From Fictibacillus aquaticus (lineage in GTDB: Bacteria; Bacillota; Bacilli; Bacillales; Fictibacillaceae), in the NCBI RefSeq assembly GCF_002245695.1, contig NZ_NOII01000001.1, positions 806,001 to 870,000 of the forward strand: 64,000 nt of DNA. Direction: 5' to 3'. Shown piece after piece: positions 28,201 through 36,443 of this stretch (the first letter of the stretch is position 1; each line of letters begins with the position of its first letter). A model generated the notes under the pieces. That model saw nothing but the letters and a program-made list of their open reading frames with translations, did not search any database and had not been told where the DNA came from. The translations under genes and the position numbers were made by a program.

Positions 28201-29035
28201 CATAAAGGGAGCTCCATGATTGAGAAGAAGACAGCAGCTTCTCTATTTCAGCAGCATCGCTTTCAAGCGCAGGAACATAATGCTCCGGTCCGCCAGGTGC
28301 TTGAGCTGCATCTAGCGCTTTATTGGCGTATGCCTTTAAACCAGCAAGCTGCCTTGTGATGTCTGTTAAAAGTTCTCCTGTCCATGGCAGATCATCAATT
28401 GATGCACCTTCTGTTTTATACTGTGCAGCCATCTGCTGCAGCCACCCTTCAGGATCAGGATGGCTGCGTGAGAAATCGTAAAGAGAGAGCACGAGCTTCT
28501 GCAGTTCCATGTCATTGCGGTCAGAACTATAAGCATCTACAAGTGCATAGAAAGAATGTTCTTCTCCCTTGCTGTACTCTTCTTCAAAAAGATCTTCAAT
28601 CACTTCCTGCCGCAGCAGTTCCGCTTCCGATTCGTCAGCAATTTTAAAGCCAGGATCAAGGTCGGTCAAAAAATAATACTTCCTGAGTACTTCAATACAG
28701 AAGGAGTGAAGCGTTGAGATTGAAGCTTTGTTCAGGAGGCTCAGCTGCCTTCTTAAATGCAAAGATGATGGATGATTCTTAAGCTCCTGATCCAGTGCCT
28801 CACCGATCCGCTTTCTCATTTCGGCTGCCGCTGCATTAGTGAATGTTACGATTAACAGTCTGTCAACGTCAGCGTGTTTGTCTTTGATCATAGAAATGAT
28901 ACGTTCAACAAGGACAGCGGTTTTTCCAGACCCTGCTGCAGCTGCGACTAGAATATTCTCCCCGCGCGCAGATATCGCAAGCCACTGATCATCTGTCCAA
29001 GATGTTCCTTCTGGCTTCGGTATTAATGTTTTCAC
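25295..29035 (-). CDS. addA: ATP-dependent helicase/nuclease subunit AddA
   Basis: 1246 aa, the UvrD-type helicase plus nuclease subunit of AddAB, which resects double-strand ends for recombination. It has Walker A AAAGSGKTAVL near residue 33, motif VDEYQDTN near 410, the MVGDVKQSIYRFR block, the MTIHKSKGLEFPVVF motif, and the C-terminal RecB-type nuclease motif VQGVIDCL...LIDYKTDG. The length is close to that of B. subtilis AddA. Its start overlaps the addB stop by four bases. Confidence 0.96.
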   Translation of the reverse strand: MKTLIPKPEGTSWTDDQWLAISARGENILVAAAAGSGKTAVLVERIISMIKDKHADVDRLLIVTFTNAAAAEMRKRIGEALDQELKNHPSSLHLRRQLSLLNKASISTLHSFCIEVLRKYYFLTDLDPGFKIADESEAELLRQEVIEDLFEEEYSKGEEHSFYALVDAYSSDRNDMELQKLVLSLYDFSRSHPDPEGWLQQMAAQYKTEGASIDDLPWTGELLTDITRQLAGLKAYANKALDAAQAPGGPEHYVPALESDAAEIEKLLSSSQSWSSLYDAFQTIEFAKLKTVRGFDGDESLKEKVKKMRDGIKKKTSKIKEDYFERHPDSFLAHLDEMAPVVEELSSLVMAFGSRYSAAKREKGIADFGDLEHYCLQVLSGHGSKMEHPVPSEAAEEYRERFIEVLVDEYQDTNFVQESIIRLVCQDGTEGNLFMVGDVKQSIYRFRLAEPLLFLSKYRSFSSAGGNGLKIDLSKNFRSREDVLHASNFIFKQIMDRRVGEIDYDVDAELKHGASYYPDAEGSETELILINKSKPVLNEEGEDEGESEKSELETVILEARVMAEKIKQLVGADGNQPYMVFDKQTKLMRPVRYKDIVILLRATQVWAPAVLEEFKQQGIPGYAELSSGYFNAVEVRVMMALLQVIDNPLQDIPFAAVLRSPIVGLTGEEMALIRLSQKTGSYYEAAELAAGQGEERWRNKLRAFLESLDLWRVRARSGALSDLIWNLYSETGYYDFAGGMPGGKQRQANLRALYDRAKGYESTSYRGLFRFLRFIERMQDRGKDLGAARALGEQEDVVRIMTIHKSKGLEFPVVFVAGLNKQFNMMDLKENVLLHKELGLGTRYINPKYRVTYPTLPKLAIAQRKKMELIAEEMRVLYVAMTRAKEKLYMIGTVNEAAKSAESWEDALYEEEWMLPDYLRSQAKSYLDWIGPSVIRHKNSGPLRDLLPASALGRGEPYIHETDWKVTMLQAESYEETAVLEEQEKELLNLVRSKMPVPLSSENEEEVRRRLQWTYNFSLSSTTRSKQSVTEIKKQHQVRDEYSSSDLVAAVRQPLHERPAFMSGTSMNAAESGTAMHLVMQHLDYHSAETEQEIKEQIQRMTAKEILTTVQAENINVSAILSFLRSPIGLRVKQSADLRREIPFSMSLPITEVNPKFKGDEEEKVLVQGVIDCLIREEDGYILIDYKTDGITNRFAGGYKEAENVLRNRYTVQISLYEKAISRILKAPVKEAYLYFFDGGHTLKMK

Positions 29036-32000
29036 AATGCTTCCCCTCCTTCTTCAGATATTCTTTCAATGATAACCTCGTCTTTTTCGTTCTTCAGTTT
29101 ACGATATCCGTTCTCTTCAAACGTTTCATCAAACTGACAGACGGATTTATAAGAACAGTACGTGCAAGGTTTTTTATTTTTTAAATCATATGGAGAAATT
29201 TCGATATGTCCGTCCGATATTTCCGTCCCTATTTTCTTTACTGTTTTCTTAACATAATTCCTTAGATGATGGAACTGCTCTTTTGTAGCGATGGAACTTC
29301 GTTTATGAAAGCCCTTTTGGGTAAGCTCAACAGGAATAATGTCCGATTTCTTTTCCATCGTGCTATCCATCAGATTGATCGCATCGCTGTCCGCAAGCAC
29401 GAGACCTTTCATCTTGAATTTTTTGTACACTTCTTTCTCAATTTCCTCTAATGTAAGCAGCTTCTTTTGTGCGAGCAGCGGGTTGTGTACATGAAAATAA
29501 AGGACACCTGCTGGCACCGCTTCTTCACCGAGCCACCTGCCTGAATGTGTGACCGCTACATCCAGATATGTGAGCATTTGAAGAGCAATTCCATAGTAGA
29601 CTTCACTTAAATTGAGGCCAGTCGAGCTCGATTTATAATCGATGACACGCAGCATCATCCCGTCGCTGCTCTTGGCTGTATCGACTCTGTCAATCCGGCC
29701 GATGATTTCCATCTTCGTCCCGTTTGGCAGTTCATATACGAGAGGCGGAAGCTCTCCGCCTCTTCCAAATCCGAGTTCAAGACCTGCAGGCGCAAAGCCG
29801 CTCGCTCTCGCATGCTCACTTAAAATAAAGGTTGCTTTCCCTACGACATCCTTCAGCTTCCGCTTAATATACAGAAGTCTGTTAGAGCTTAACAATATTT
29901 CGTGCTGAAGTTTAGGCGCGAGGAGATCGACCATGTCACCGGCAATCCGGAAGCATTCGTTCTGGGACAAATCCTGCCACTTCATCCCTCGGCTGTCGAG
30001 AAAATCGCTCATGTTTTTCAGTGCAGCATGAAACAGCTGGCCGATATCCGGCGCTTCGAGACGGTAGATTTCCCGCTCTCTAAGCTTCAAACCATACGAG
30101 GCGAACTGCGAGAAAGGGCACGAGGAATACAATTCCATCCTTGAAATACTTGCCGAAATTGTGGTACCGTACAACTCCTCTGCAATTGGCTTGCTAAGCC
30201 TGTTTTCCTGATTTTTAAAGAACAGACCGGAAAGGACTGTTTCAGCAAAAAGCCTTGTCGATTCATTATTCATGCTCCAGTTATACACCGACCACCATTC
30301 ATCCGCGATGCCATATCCTCTCTTCCATTCACGAAGCTTTCCGTTTAAGTATGATACGGCTTTTTTCGGGTGCTGGATAAACGATAAATCATCCTCCCAC
30401 TCAGGCTCATTCTTCCAGAGTATTTCATGCATCCCTGGAAAAAGAGACTTCAGCCTTGAAATCACCATGGACGGCTGCAATGTTTTTCCTTCTTCATCCG
30501 CCAGCGGGTAAGAGACATACAACCTGTCAGATGCATTTGTAAGAGCGAGATAAATCAGAAACTGTTCGTCCAAAAGCTGTCTTCTGCTGCCTGGAGCCAG
30601 TTCAAAGCCGTTCTGTTCAAGCATCTCCCTGTCGCTTTCTGACAGCAGTCCGCCTTCCTGCGGACGGGCTGGAAGTACGCCGTCATTCACTCCTAAAAGG
30701 AAGTGAACCTTCACATCTGTAAAGCGTGACCGGTCAACAGTACCGACAAGCACTTGATCAAGAGCTGGCGGAACAAGAGAGAACTTCATGCTTTCAAGTC
30801 CTGTATCCAGCATTTTTGTCCATAATGAGATAGAAAGCTCTTCGTCTCCTGCCATCTCGACCATCTCATCCAGCAGGTTCAGGACCGCGTTCCACACCTG
30901 GCCATGCTCACGTGCCTCTTTCAGCCTCCCTCTTCCCTCGGCCTTCATTCTTAGTGACTCAAGCTTGGCGGGAACCTCTATTCTTTCTAGGAAATAAAAC
31001 AGCGAAGTGCAAAAGTCTTTGACACTGCTGGCAGATGAAAGGTCCCTTGAAAGCCGTTTAATAGGGGCTACAATCATTTCTCTCAGTTCGTTCAGCTCGT
31101 TTTCCTTCTGCTGATCTGAATCTGTCCGAGACGCTTCTCCTTCTTCCAGCCCTCGAAACCTCACATACTTCCAAGGCTTCGGGTCTGTCCACCGATTTCC
31201 TTGGATGCCCAATGCGAGACAATAGTTTTCCAGCTGATCCATGCCTTTTCTTAGTTCTTTTATCGTTTTCGTACGGTCTCCAGGATAGAGGAGTTCCGTT
31301 TTCACGGCTCTGAATACCGCTTCATAACGCCAGTTTTTACTGATGATATCCAGCACAGAACGAATCAGCTCTACTAATGGATGGTGCAGCATAGATTTCT
31401 TCTGGTCAATAAAAACAGGAATTCCGTACTCTTCAAAAACAGTTTCAATAACAGACTGATAGGCAGAAGGATTACGGACAGATAAAGAGATGTCACGGAA
31501 ACGATAATTATGGTCACGGACAAGCTGTAATATCTCTCTTGCCGTACCTTCTGCTTCTGCTCTTAAGGATACAGCCCCAGCCACTGTAAGGCCTGACGTT
31601 TCATATGAAGCAACTTCGGGCCTCGTGTCAAAATGACGTTCAAGATGCGCGATTGCCGTACCTTTAAAACGTTTTGGCATGCTGAACAATACATCATCTT
31701 CAAGCTGCACCGCATTTTCTCTCGCCATGTTTGCCAGCTGTACATAGGTTGTGGATGTCATATGAAAAAGATCCAGTTCATGTGGAGCTAATGAAGCTGA
31801 ATGAACATCAGCTGTCAAAGCGATTGTCACTCTTTTGGCATATTTCATGAGCATTGAGAGCACTTCTTTTTCCTGCGGTGTAAAAGAGTGGAACCCATCC
31901 AAGTAAATCTCGCATTCTCGTATGTAAGAGGAGTACGGGATCTTTTCTGCGAGCAGACGAAGGTAATCCTCTGAATCTACGTAATGATGAGCAAGAGATT

Positions 32001-32526
32001 TTTCAAGGTCGCTGTAAATCAGACCAAGGTCAGAAAGCTTATCCATCAGGACGTTCTTCGAGCTCTCTTTTCCAGTAAAATGAAGGAGTGAGCCTGCGTG
32101 TCCGTTAACTTCCTCCGGTGTTACGCAGTAACGTTTCAATTCGGTCAACATCATTTCAAGCAAATCGTAAAAACCTGTCTGATCGGACGCTTTCTTGAAT
32201 ATTTTCAACTCTTCTCGACGATGCTCGATAATTTTCCTGAGCATCATATGAATACCCGTGCTCGAGATATGGATTCTGGTCATACCGCCTGTGTCACCGA
32301 GAACTTTCCAGGCAAGCCGCGAAAAACTGAAAACCTGAGCCCTCATCATTCCGTTTATTCCAGGCGTTGAAGCCAATTTATATTCCGACTGAAAGGTCAT
32401 CTGATCAGGCACTAGATAAATGACAGGATCACCTGCCGGGTCATCTGCCAGACGTTCAATAATCTCGTTCATTATCCGCTGTGATTTCCCAGTCCCGGCT
32501 CGGCCGAGCATAAAACGTAAACTCAT
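29032..32526 (-). CDS. addB: ATP-dependent helicase/nuclease subunit AddB
   Basis: 1164 aa. The N-terminal Walker-type motif GRAGTGKS begins near residue 7, followed by an inactive helicase-like middle part in this family and a second RecB-type nuclease domain (GRIDRVD...VIDYKSS). The iron-sulfur cysteines are present: one in SSCPFSQ near residue 800 and three in CTYCSYKSVC near the end. The ATG at 32526 is preferred over the GTG at 32535, because AAAGGAT lies about ten bases before the ATG but almost touches the GTG. It is the first gene of the repair operon. Confidence 0.95.
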   Translation of the reverse strand: MSLRFMLGRAGTGKSQRIMNEIIERLADDPAGDPVIYLVPDQMTFQSEYKLASTPGINGMMRAQVFSFSRLAWKVLGDTGGMTRIHISSTGIHMMLRKIIEHRREELKIFKKASDQTGFYDLLEMMLTELKRYCVTPEEVNGHAGSLLHFTGKESSKNVLMDKLSDLGLIYSDLEKSLAHHYVDSEDYLRLLAEKIPYSSYIRECEIYLDGFHSFTPQEKEVLSMLMKYAKRVTIALTADVHSASLAPHELDLFHMTSTTYVQLANMARENAVQLEDDVLFSMPKRFKGTAIAHLERHFDTRPEVASYETSGLTVAGAVSLRAEAEGTAREILQLVRDHNYRFRDISLSVRNPSAYQSVIETVFEEYGIPVFIDQKKSMLHHPLVELIRSVLDIISKNWRYEAVFRAVKTELLYPGDRTKTIKELRKGMDQLENYCLALGIQGNRWTDPKPWKYVRFRGLEEGEASRTDSDQQKENELNELREMIVAPIKRLSRDLSSASSVKDFCTSLFYFLERIEVPAKLESLRMKAEGRGRLKEAREHGQVWNAVLNLLDEMVEMAGDEELSISLWTKMLDTGLESMKFSLVPPALDQVLVGTVDRSRFTDVKVHFLLGVNDGVLPARPQEGGLLSESDREMLEQNGFELAPGSRRQLLDEQFLIYLALTNASDRLYVSYPLADEEGKTLQPSMVISRLKSLFPGMHEILWKNEPEWEDDLSFIQHPKKAVSYLNGKLREWKRGYGIADEWWSVYNWSMNNESTRLFAETVLSGLFFKNQENRLSKPIAEELYGTTISASISRMELYSSCPFSQFASYGLKLREREIYRLEAPDIGQLFHAALKNMSDFLDSRGMKWQDLSQNECFRIAGDMVDLLAPKLQHEILLSSNRLLYIKRKLKDVVGKATFILSEHARASGFAPAGLELGFGRGGELPPLVYELPNGTKMEIIGRIDRVDTAKSSDGMMLRVIDYKSSSTGLNLSEVYYGIALQMLTYLDVAVTHSGRWLGEEAVPAGVLYFHVHNPLLAQKKLLTLEEIEKEVYKKFKMKGLVLADSDAINLMDSTMEKKSDIIPVELTQKGFHKRSSIATKEQFHHLRNYVKKTVKKIGTEISDGHIEISPYDLKNKKPCTYCSYKSVCQFDETFEENGYRKLKNEKDEVIIERISEEGGEAL

Positions 32527-32604
32527 TGATTTCACTATCCTTTCAGCGCCATTCTTATCTTTACATTATCGCATAATGCGGCACACAGCAAAACAAGCGT
32601 TCGC

Positions 32605-32639
32605 AAAAAAGACTGCTCCTTTTTTTGTCAGGTGCAGTC
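32605..32639 (-). terminator. Terminator of the diguanylate cyclase gene
   Basis: On the minus strand GACTGCACC pairs with GGAGCAGTC (one A-A mismatch) and is followed by TTTTTT. It lies between the cyclase stop and the addB promoter region. Confidence 0.75.
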
Positions 32640-32665
32640 TCTCTATTTACTATTTGATTTCGTGT

Positions 32666-33601
32666 TCAGCCTTTTACACGCCTTTTCCTGTCGTACATCC
32701 TTTTATCGGCCAGATGAAGGTAGTCATCAATCCGTTCGCACGCATCAGGCTTCAATTCAATTGCCCCATATGCAAGAGATATGTATTGTTTCCAATCAAG
32801 CAGCTTTGAATCAATCTCTACCGCAGTCTCATACGCTTCGTCCTCTGAGACTCCCGGCAGCAAGAAAACAAATTCATCACCGCCGAACCTGAATCCGTAC
32901 TCTAAAGACTGTTCCTGCGCAAGTTCGGCAATACGGCAGAGCAGTTCATCGCCCTTGTTATGCCCGAACTCATCATTCACATACTTAAAATTGTTCACGT
33001 CTAGCATGAGCAGCGCCAATGGCTGTTCCATCTGCTCCGCATCCTGGACCTTTTCATCCAGACAGTCATAAAAATAGCGGCGGTTGTAAAGATTTGTTAA
33101 CGGGTCGCGAATGCTTATTTCTTTCAGGTCCATAAACTGCTGCGAACAGAATCCGCTCAAAAAACCCGTTAAAGAATGGTGACTGATCTCGTTCCAGCGT
33201 TCGAGCACAGACATCTGCACATGGTGTTCCTCGAGTTCAAGCAGCTTTTTGACTTCTCCAAGCACCGCGTTCCGGATGCTTTTCGTAAAGCAGCTCAATG
33301 AACGGTAAGGTATTGTCTGATGTTTGACAAACTCAATCCCCGATTGAAAAGCGCTTTCTTCTGACTTTTTCAGGAAAGCTCTGTATCGGTGTTCAGGCAG
33401 AAAAACACCCCTGCAGTTTGCCTGCAGCATTTTATGAACAGTTAATTCATAGGGAATTTGTGAAGATGAATGAATAAATAGATCAAAGTAATTCGTCATC
33501 CGTAGTTCTCCAAGATGGTGATCGATCATGATGGGGATGGCTTCGACATGCTTCTTGTACAGTTTCTTCCGCAAACTCTGCCAATATTTTTCCTTAGCCA
33601 T
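32666..33601 (-). CDS. Diguanylate cyclase (GGDEF protein) under a c-di-GMP riboswitch
   Basis: 311 aa from the ATG at 33601, with GAGGGA upstream; a longer in-frame start at 33658 has no ribosome binding site. The N-terminal 155 residues are unfamiliar, soluble, and hold a cluster of Leu/Glu residues (AVLGEVKKLLELEEHH). The C-terminal GGDEF domain has DPLTNLYNRRYF, DVNNFKYVND and an intact RFGGDEF. The expected reaction is 2 GTP to c-di-GMP. An RxxD inhibitory site at the usual place is not obvious. The leader holds a c-di-GMP-I aptamer and a terminator, so the enzyme probably responds to its own product. It is a single-gene unit. Confidence 0.88.
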   Translation of the reverse strand: MAKEKYWQSLRKKLYKKHVEAIPIMIDHHLGELRMTNYFDLFIHSSSQIPYELTVHKMLQANCRGVFLPEHRYRAFLKKSEESAFQSGIEFVKHQTIPYRSLSCFTKSIRNAVLGEVKKLLELEEHHVQMSVLERWNEISHHSLTGFLSGFCSQQFMDLKEISIRDPLTNLYNRRYFYDCLDEKVQDAEQMEQPLALLMLDVNNFKYVNDEFGHNKGDELLCRIAELAQEQSLEYGFRFGGDEFVFLLPGVSEDEAYETAVEIDSKLLDWKQYISLAYGAIELKPDACERIDDYLHLADKRMYDRKRRVKG

Positions 33602-33763
33602 ATAAAATCCCTCAAATCTTCGTTTGATCAAAAAATCTGTATCGTGCCAGAAGCACATTAGAAAACTTGGCTGACTGCAATCTTTTAAGTCAGCTTTAGT
33701 TGCGCTTTACCTTTCTAACGACGTCAATTCTCTTCATTGCTGAAAGGTTACACTTTTTTGACG

Positions 33764-33797
33764 TGCAAAAAAACTGCATCCCAAAAAGGGAGCAGCT
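33764..33797 (-). terminator. Intrinsic terminator between riboswitch aptamer and cyclase gene
   Basis: Minus-strand RNA reads CTGC-TCCC, loop TTTTT, GGGA-TGCAG with one bulged base, followed by seven T. It starts about 25 bases after the aptamer and ends about 160 bases before the start codon, the place for a riboswitch expression platform. It could be read-through controlled; the competing antiterminator was not established. Confidence 0.8.
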
Positions 33798-33819
33798 TAA
33801 TCAATCAGCATTAGCGTCC

Positions 33820-33903
33820 CCTCTGGCAACCCGGCTGCCTTAGCTGCTCAGCAGCATTAGACCCGTGGCTTTGCGTCCCATCCTTTCAGATGGTTTGCCT
33901 TGA
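33820..33903 (-). ncRNA. c-di-GMP-I (GEMM-I) riboswitch aptamer
   Basis: Read on the minus strand: GGCAAACC opens the element (33892-33899); the first hairpin is CCATCT-GAAA-GGATGG with a GNRA loop; then the invariant core GACGCAAAGCCACGGG; then a second hairpin with the tetraloop-receptor pattern TCTAA...TAAGG around GCTGCTGAGCAGC; then AGCCGGGTTGCC (33825-33835), which closes stem P1 with the opening GGCAA. All features of the class I c-di-GMP riboswitch are present in the right order. It lies about 220 bases upstream of a GGDEF gene, with an intrinsic terminator between them. Confidence 0.93.
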
Positions 33904-33930
33904 AACAAAGGAAATATGGTATTTATAGTC

Positions 33931-33960
33931 ATTATATCCTATAAAAGGGTAAAGTTCCAA
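33931..33960 (-). promoter_or_regulatory. Sigma-A-type promoter of the riboswitch leader
   Basis: Minus-strand -35 TTGGAA (33955-33960) and -10 TATAAT (33931-33936) with an 18-base spacer. Transcription would start about 20-25 bases before the aptamer. Confidence 0.7.
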
Positions 33961-33987
33961 CTATTTGTTTAGTTCTTTATTCCTGTT

Positions 33988-34641
33988 TTAATCAAACGTC
34001 CTTTTTATCATTTTATACCATCTGTATCCAATACGAACTCCGTTCAGTATTGAATAAGGAATCGATAAAGGCAAACGGTATAATGAACGAAGGTACACCT
34101 TGTTATATGCCAGCTTTAAATCTTTCCATTTGCCGCAATCCTCTTTGATCAGAAAATCGGAAACATCAACAATGACACCCTGTCCCTCTGAAACCATGAC
34201 GTTCTTGCCATGAACATCGTGAGGAAAGAGCCCTCGTTTTCGTGCATATTCAAGTGCATGATCAATATCTTCAATAATTTTCGGCTCGATGCGTATCCCA
34301 TTATGAACACAGTCAAAGAGTGTCGTACCGAAAATTCGTTTCAGTATCAAGAAACGATCTCCGTAGTAATGACATTCTGAATAAGCAGGGTGGCTTCCCA
34401 GCCTGCCGTATACTTCTATTTCATCTTTAATACCCTCAACATCTCTTCCGTATATTTTTACAACATAATCCTTATAAGTGGGATGTGCGAATACAGCAGC
34501 ATAGTTGCCGCACCCTAGTATTCTCCATGGATCCGGACAAGAAACAACCGCAACAGGATCATTTTCATCGCTGCTGACGATGACTGCACTTCTGTCCAGA
34601 TCTTCTGCAAGCTTAATAAAATGCTGCAGTACCTCTGTCAT
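33988..34641 (-). CDS. Protein kinase-like protein (YrzF type)
   Basis: 217 aa from the ATG at 34641, with GAGGTCGGG upstream; an ATG nine codons earlier has a weaker site. It has the small kinase-like fold: a glycine loop GCGNYAAVF, the conserved Lys in VVKIYG, a catalytic loop FPHDVHGKNVMV (H-D-x5-N pattern) and VDVSDF in place of DFG. This matches the short Ser/Thr-kinase-like proteins of Bacillus such as YrzF and YbdM. The substrate is unknown. It is the last of several minus-strand genes near an RsbR-like protein; no clear terminator was seen after it. Confidence 0.7.
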   Translation of the reverse strand: MTEVLQHFIKLAEDLDRSAVIVSSDENDPVAVVSCPDPWRILGCGNYAAVFAHPTYKDYVVKIYGRDVEGIKDEIEVYGRLGSHPAYSECHYYGDRFLILKRIFGTTLFDCVHNGIRIEPKIIEDIDHALEYARKRGLFPHDVHGKNVMVSEGQGVIVDVSDFLIKEDCGKWKDLKLAYNKVYLRSLYRLPLSIPYSILNGVRIGYRWYKMIKRTFD

Positions 34642-34730
34642 ACTTCCCGACCTCAACTTTCCGTTCATTGCCTATTTCTTTACTAGTGTATACACTCATC
34701 CGCTGAAAAGTCGCCTATTATTTATTAAAT

Positions 34731-34762
34731 AAGAAAAAAAGCTGTGCCAAAATTGGCGCAGC
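34731..34762 (-). terminator. Terminator of yhjD-like gene
   Basis: Minus-strand hairpin GCTGCGCC-AATTTT-GGCACAGC followed by a run of T. Confidence 0.8.
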
Positions 34763-34776
34763 ACCTGCCGCTTGCT

Positions 34777-35136
34777 TTAAACACGGTTTTTTAAAAGGAA
34801 TCGCTCCAGCAGAATCTCGGCTTTGTTGCGAAGATGTACGTTTGGAAACCGCATTATTTCACGGTAGCCTCTAATAAAAATTTCGTACTCTGTTACATCT
34901 TCAAGTCTTTTAGGGTCCATCACTTTTATCCTTTTGGCCATCATCTTTTTTCTTGTTTCATGTAGTTCCATGCTTATGTCATCCATCACTCGTTCGATCA
35001 GCAGGATATATGGCCGCTTAAGCTTGAAAGGGGAAGTTTGTATGACTTTCAGGTCACGGTCAAATATCGTAAGCAGCATCGGGTACATGATAAAAATATC
35101 GATTAATCCACGGTCTTCTTCTGTGCCGTAAAGCAC
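34777..35136 (-). CDS. yhjD: Conserved YhjD-like protein
   Basis: 119-aa soluble protein of unknown function. The opening pattern (MYPMLLTIFDRDLKVIQTSPFKLKRPY) and the end (FPNVHLRNKAEILLERFLL) resemble, from memory, B. subtilis YhjD, a sporulation-associated gene of the same length. The start is a GTG with GAGGGA eight bases upstream. It lies close to the small WYL-like gene (29 bases) and probably shares its transcript. Confidence 0.65.
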   Translation of the reverse strand: MLYGTEEDRGLIDIFIMYPMLLTIFDRDLKVIQTSPFKLKRPYILLIERVMDDISMELHETRKKMMAKRIKVMDPKRLEDVTEYEIFIRGYREIMRFPNVHLRNKAEILLERFLLKNRV

Positions 35137-35165
35137 GCTGATCCCTCCGTTTGCCCCAACAGTCT

Positions 35166-35384
35166 TTAGGAAGGCGGAAGCTGGTATGCCGCTGACAGGA
35201 CGTTTTCAATATAAAAAGTCCGCACCTGCCTGCGATGGAAGCAATACGCTGAAAATACAGTTTCATTAAATGATATAGGCGAAACTTTACGTTGTGTCAG
35301 AAATCCTTCTTTAGATAAATAAATCATCTCAAATGGCATTTTGCCTCTTAAGCAGCGGTTTAATACTTCCTTCAATGCTTCCAC
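35166..35384 (-). CDS. Small WYL-like protein
   Basis: About 72 aa (69 if the TTG at 35375, which has AGGTAGGTGG six bases upstream, is used). The pattern FEMIYLSKEGFLTQRKVSPISF...AYCFHRRQVRTFYIENVLSA resembles the ligand-binding WYL module of larger transcription regulators, without any DNA-binding part. Free-standing proteins like this occur in Bacillus with no assigned role. It is followed by the yhjD-like gene. Confidence 0.6.
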   Translation of the reverse strand: MEALKEVLNRCLRGKMPFEMIYLSKEGFLTQRKVSPISFNETVFSAYCFHRRQVRTFYIENVLSAAYQLPPS

Positions 35385-35436
35385 CTACCTTTCTTAATAC
35401 ATATTATATGCGAACGTACGTTCTTTTAACAACTAG

Positions 35437-35462
35437 AAAAAAATGCCTGATTGTCAGGCAAA
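35437..35462 (-). terminator. Terminator of the RsbR-like gene
   Basis: Minus-strand TGCCTGA-CAA-TCAGGCA followed by seven T; the left arm overlaps the stop codon of the gene. Confidence 0.85.
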
Positions 35463-36296
35463 TGTTCTTCGTTCAGGGTGCTGTGTGAAGCCATATTCTT
35501 CTAATTCATTATGCAAGCTTCCTGCAATTGATAACCCGTCAAAGCTGATGCCGAGCGAAACGACTGTCTGGGCAAGTTCCGGACGCATTCCGCTGAGTGT
35601 CACTTCCACACCGAGAAGCTTCAAAGAGTTGATGACTTGAAAGAGATTGTGAGCAACCATCGTATCGATAACCGGTACACCGGATAAGTCAATAAACAAT
35701 CGTTCCACCTGATATTCCATGCACTTTTCCAGTGCAGTATCCATGATCAGCTTGGAACGGTACGTATCAATCGTTCCGACCAGAGGCAGGATTGCAAGAT
35801 TTTTAGTCAGCCTTACAACAGGGACAGAAAGCTCTTCGATCGCATCTCTGGCTAAGCTGAGGATACGGTTATTGTAAGCTACATATGCAACACTGAAGGC
35901 TTGAACTGTTTCGTCAAGCAGAGGATCGACTACTGCTGCAAGATCAATAACTGCTGATCCGCTGAGATTAAATTCATCCACTTGACCCTTAAAGAACTCC
36001 CAAATAACAACCCTGTAGTATCTTGTGCTTTCTAACGCCTGATCAAGAGGTATGTCGTATTTAACAGCAAGTTCTCCAGTTTTTTTTCCCCAACCTTGAA
36101 ATCTTGCTGCAGAAACATTTTCCTTATCGGAAAGTACTTCCCCAAAATATTGAAATAGTTCTGCCCGCGCTTCTATTATCTCGTCTGTCACCGGTCCAGC
36201 CGATCTACCCTCTTCACGGATAAAATCATCGATTCTTTTTGCTAGAAAATTTTTCTCTAGTATGAGCTTTTCTCCAATAAGCTGAATGGCATCCAT
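35454..36296 (-). CDS. RsbR-type stressosome protein (STAS domain)
   Basis: 280 aa from the ATG at 36296, with GGGGTGAG upstream. The N-terminal half has the non-heme globin-like pattern of RsbR proteins and the C-terminal half a STAS domain. The two RsbT-type phosphorylation areas are visible, LVGTIDTYRSK and LSGVPVIDTMVAH, with Thr in the expected places. Such proteins build the stressosome with RsbS and sequester RsbT, which controls sigma-B. No rsbS or rsbT is near, so it is probably a lone paralogue of the RsbRA/RB/RC/RD kind. Confidence 0.85.
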   Translation of the reverse strand: MDAIQLIGEKLILEKNFLAKRIDDFIREEGRSAGPVTDEIIEARAELFQYFGEVLSDKENVSAARFQGWGKKTGELAVKYDIPLDQALESTRYYRVVIWEFFKGQVDEFNLSGSAVIDLAAVVDPLLDETVQAFSVAYVAYNNRILSLARDAIEELSVPVVRLTKNLAILPLVGTIDTYRSKLIMDTALEKCMEYQVERLFIDLSGVPVIDTMVAHNLFQVINSLKLLGVEVTLSGMRPELAQTVVSLGISFDGLSIAGSLHNELEEYGFTQHPERRTFA

Positions 36297-36443
36297 GTTC
36301 TCACCCCTGTTCATTTAAACCTCAATATAAATAAACTGATTTTATATATTCCAAATTGGTTACTTCCCTGTTTTCTTTCTTCTTAAACATTGCAGGCTAG
36401 AAAAATATAGTATGATAAAAATAAAAATATTTGAGGGTTGTCT

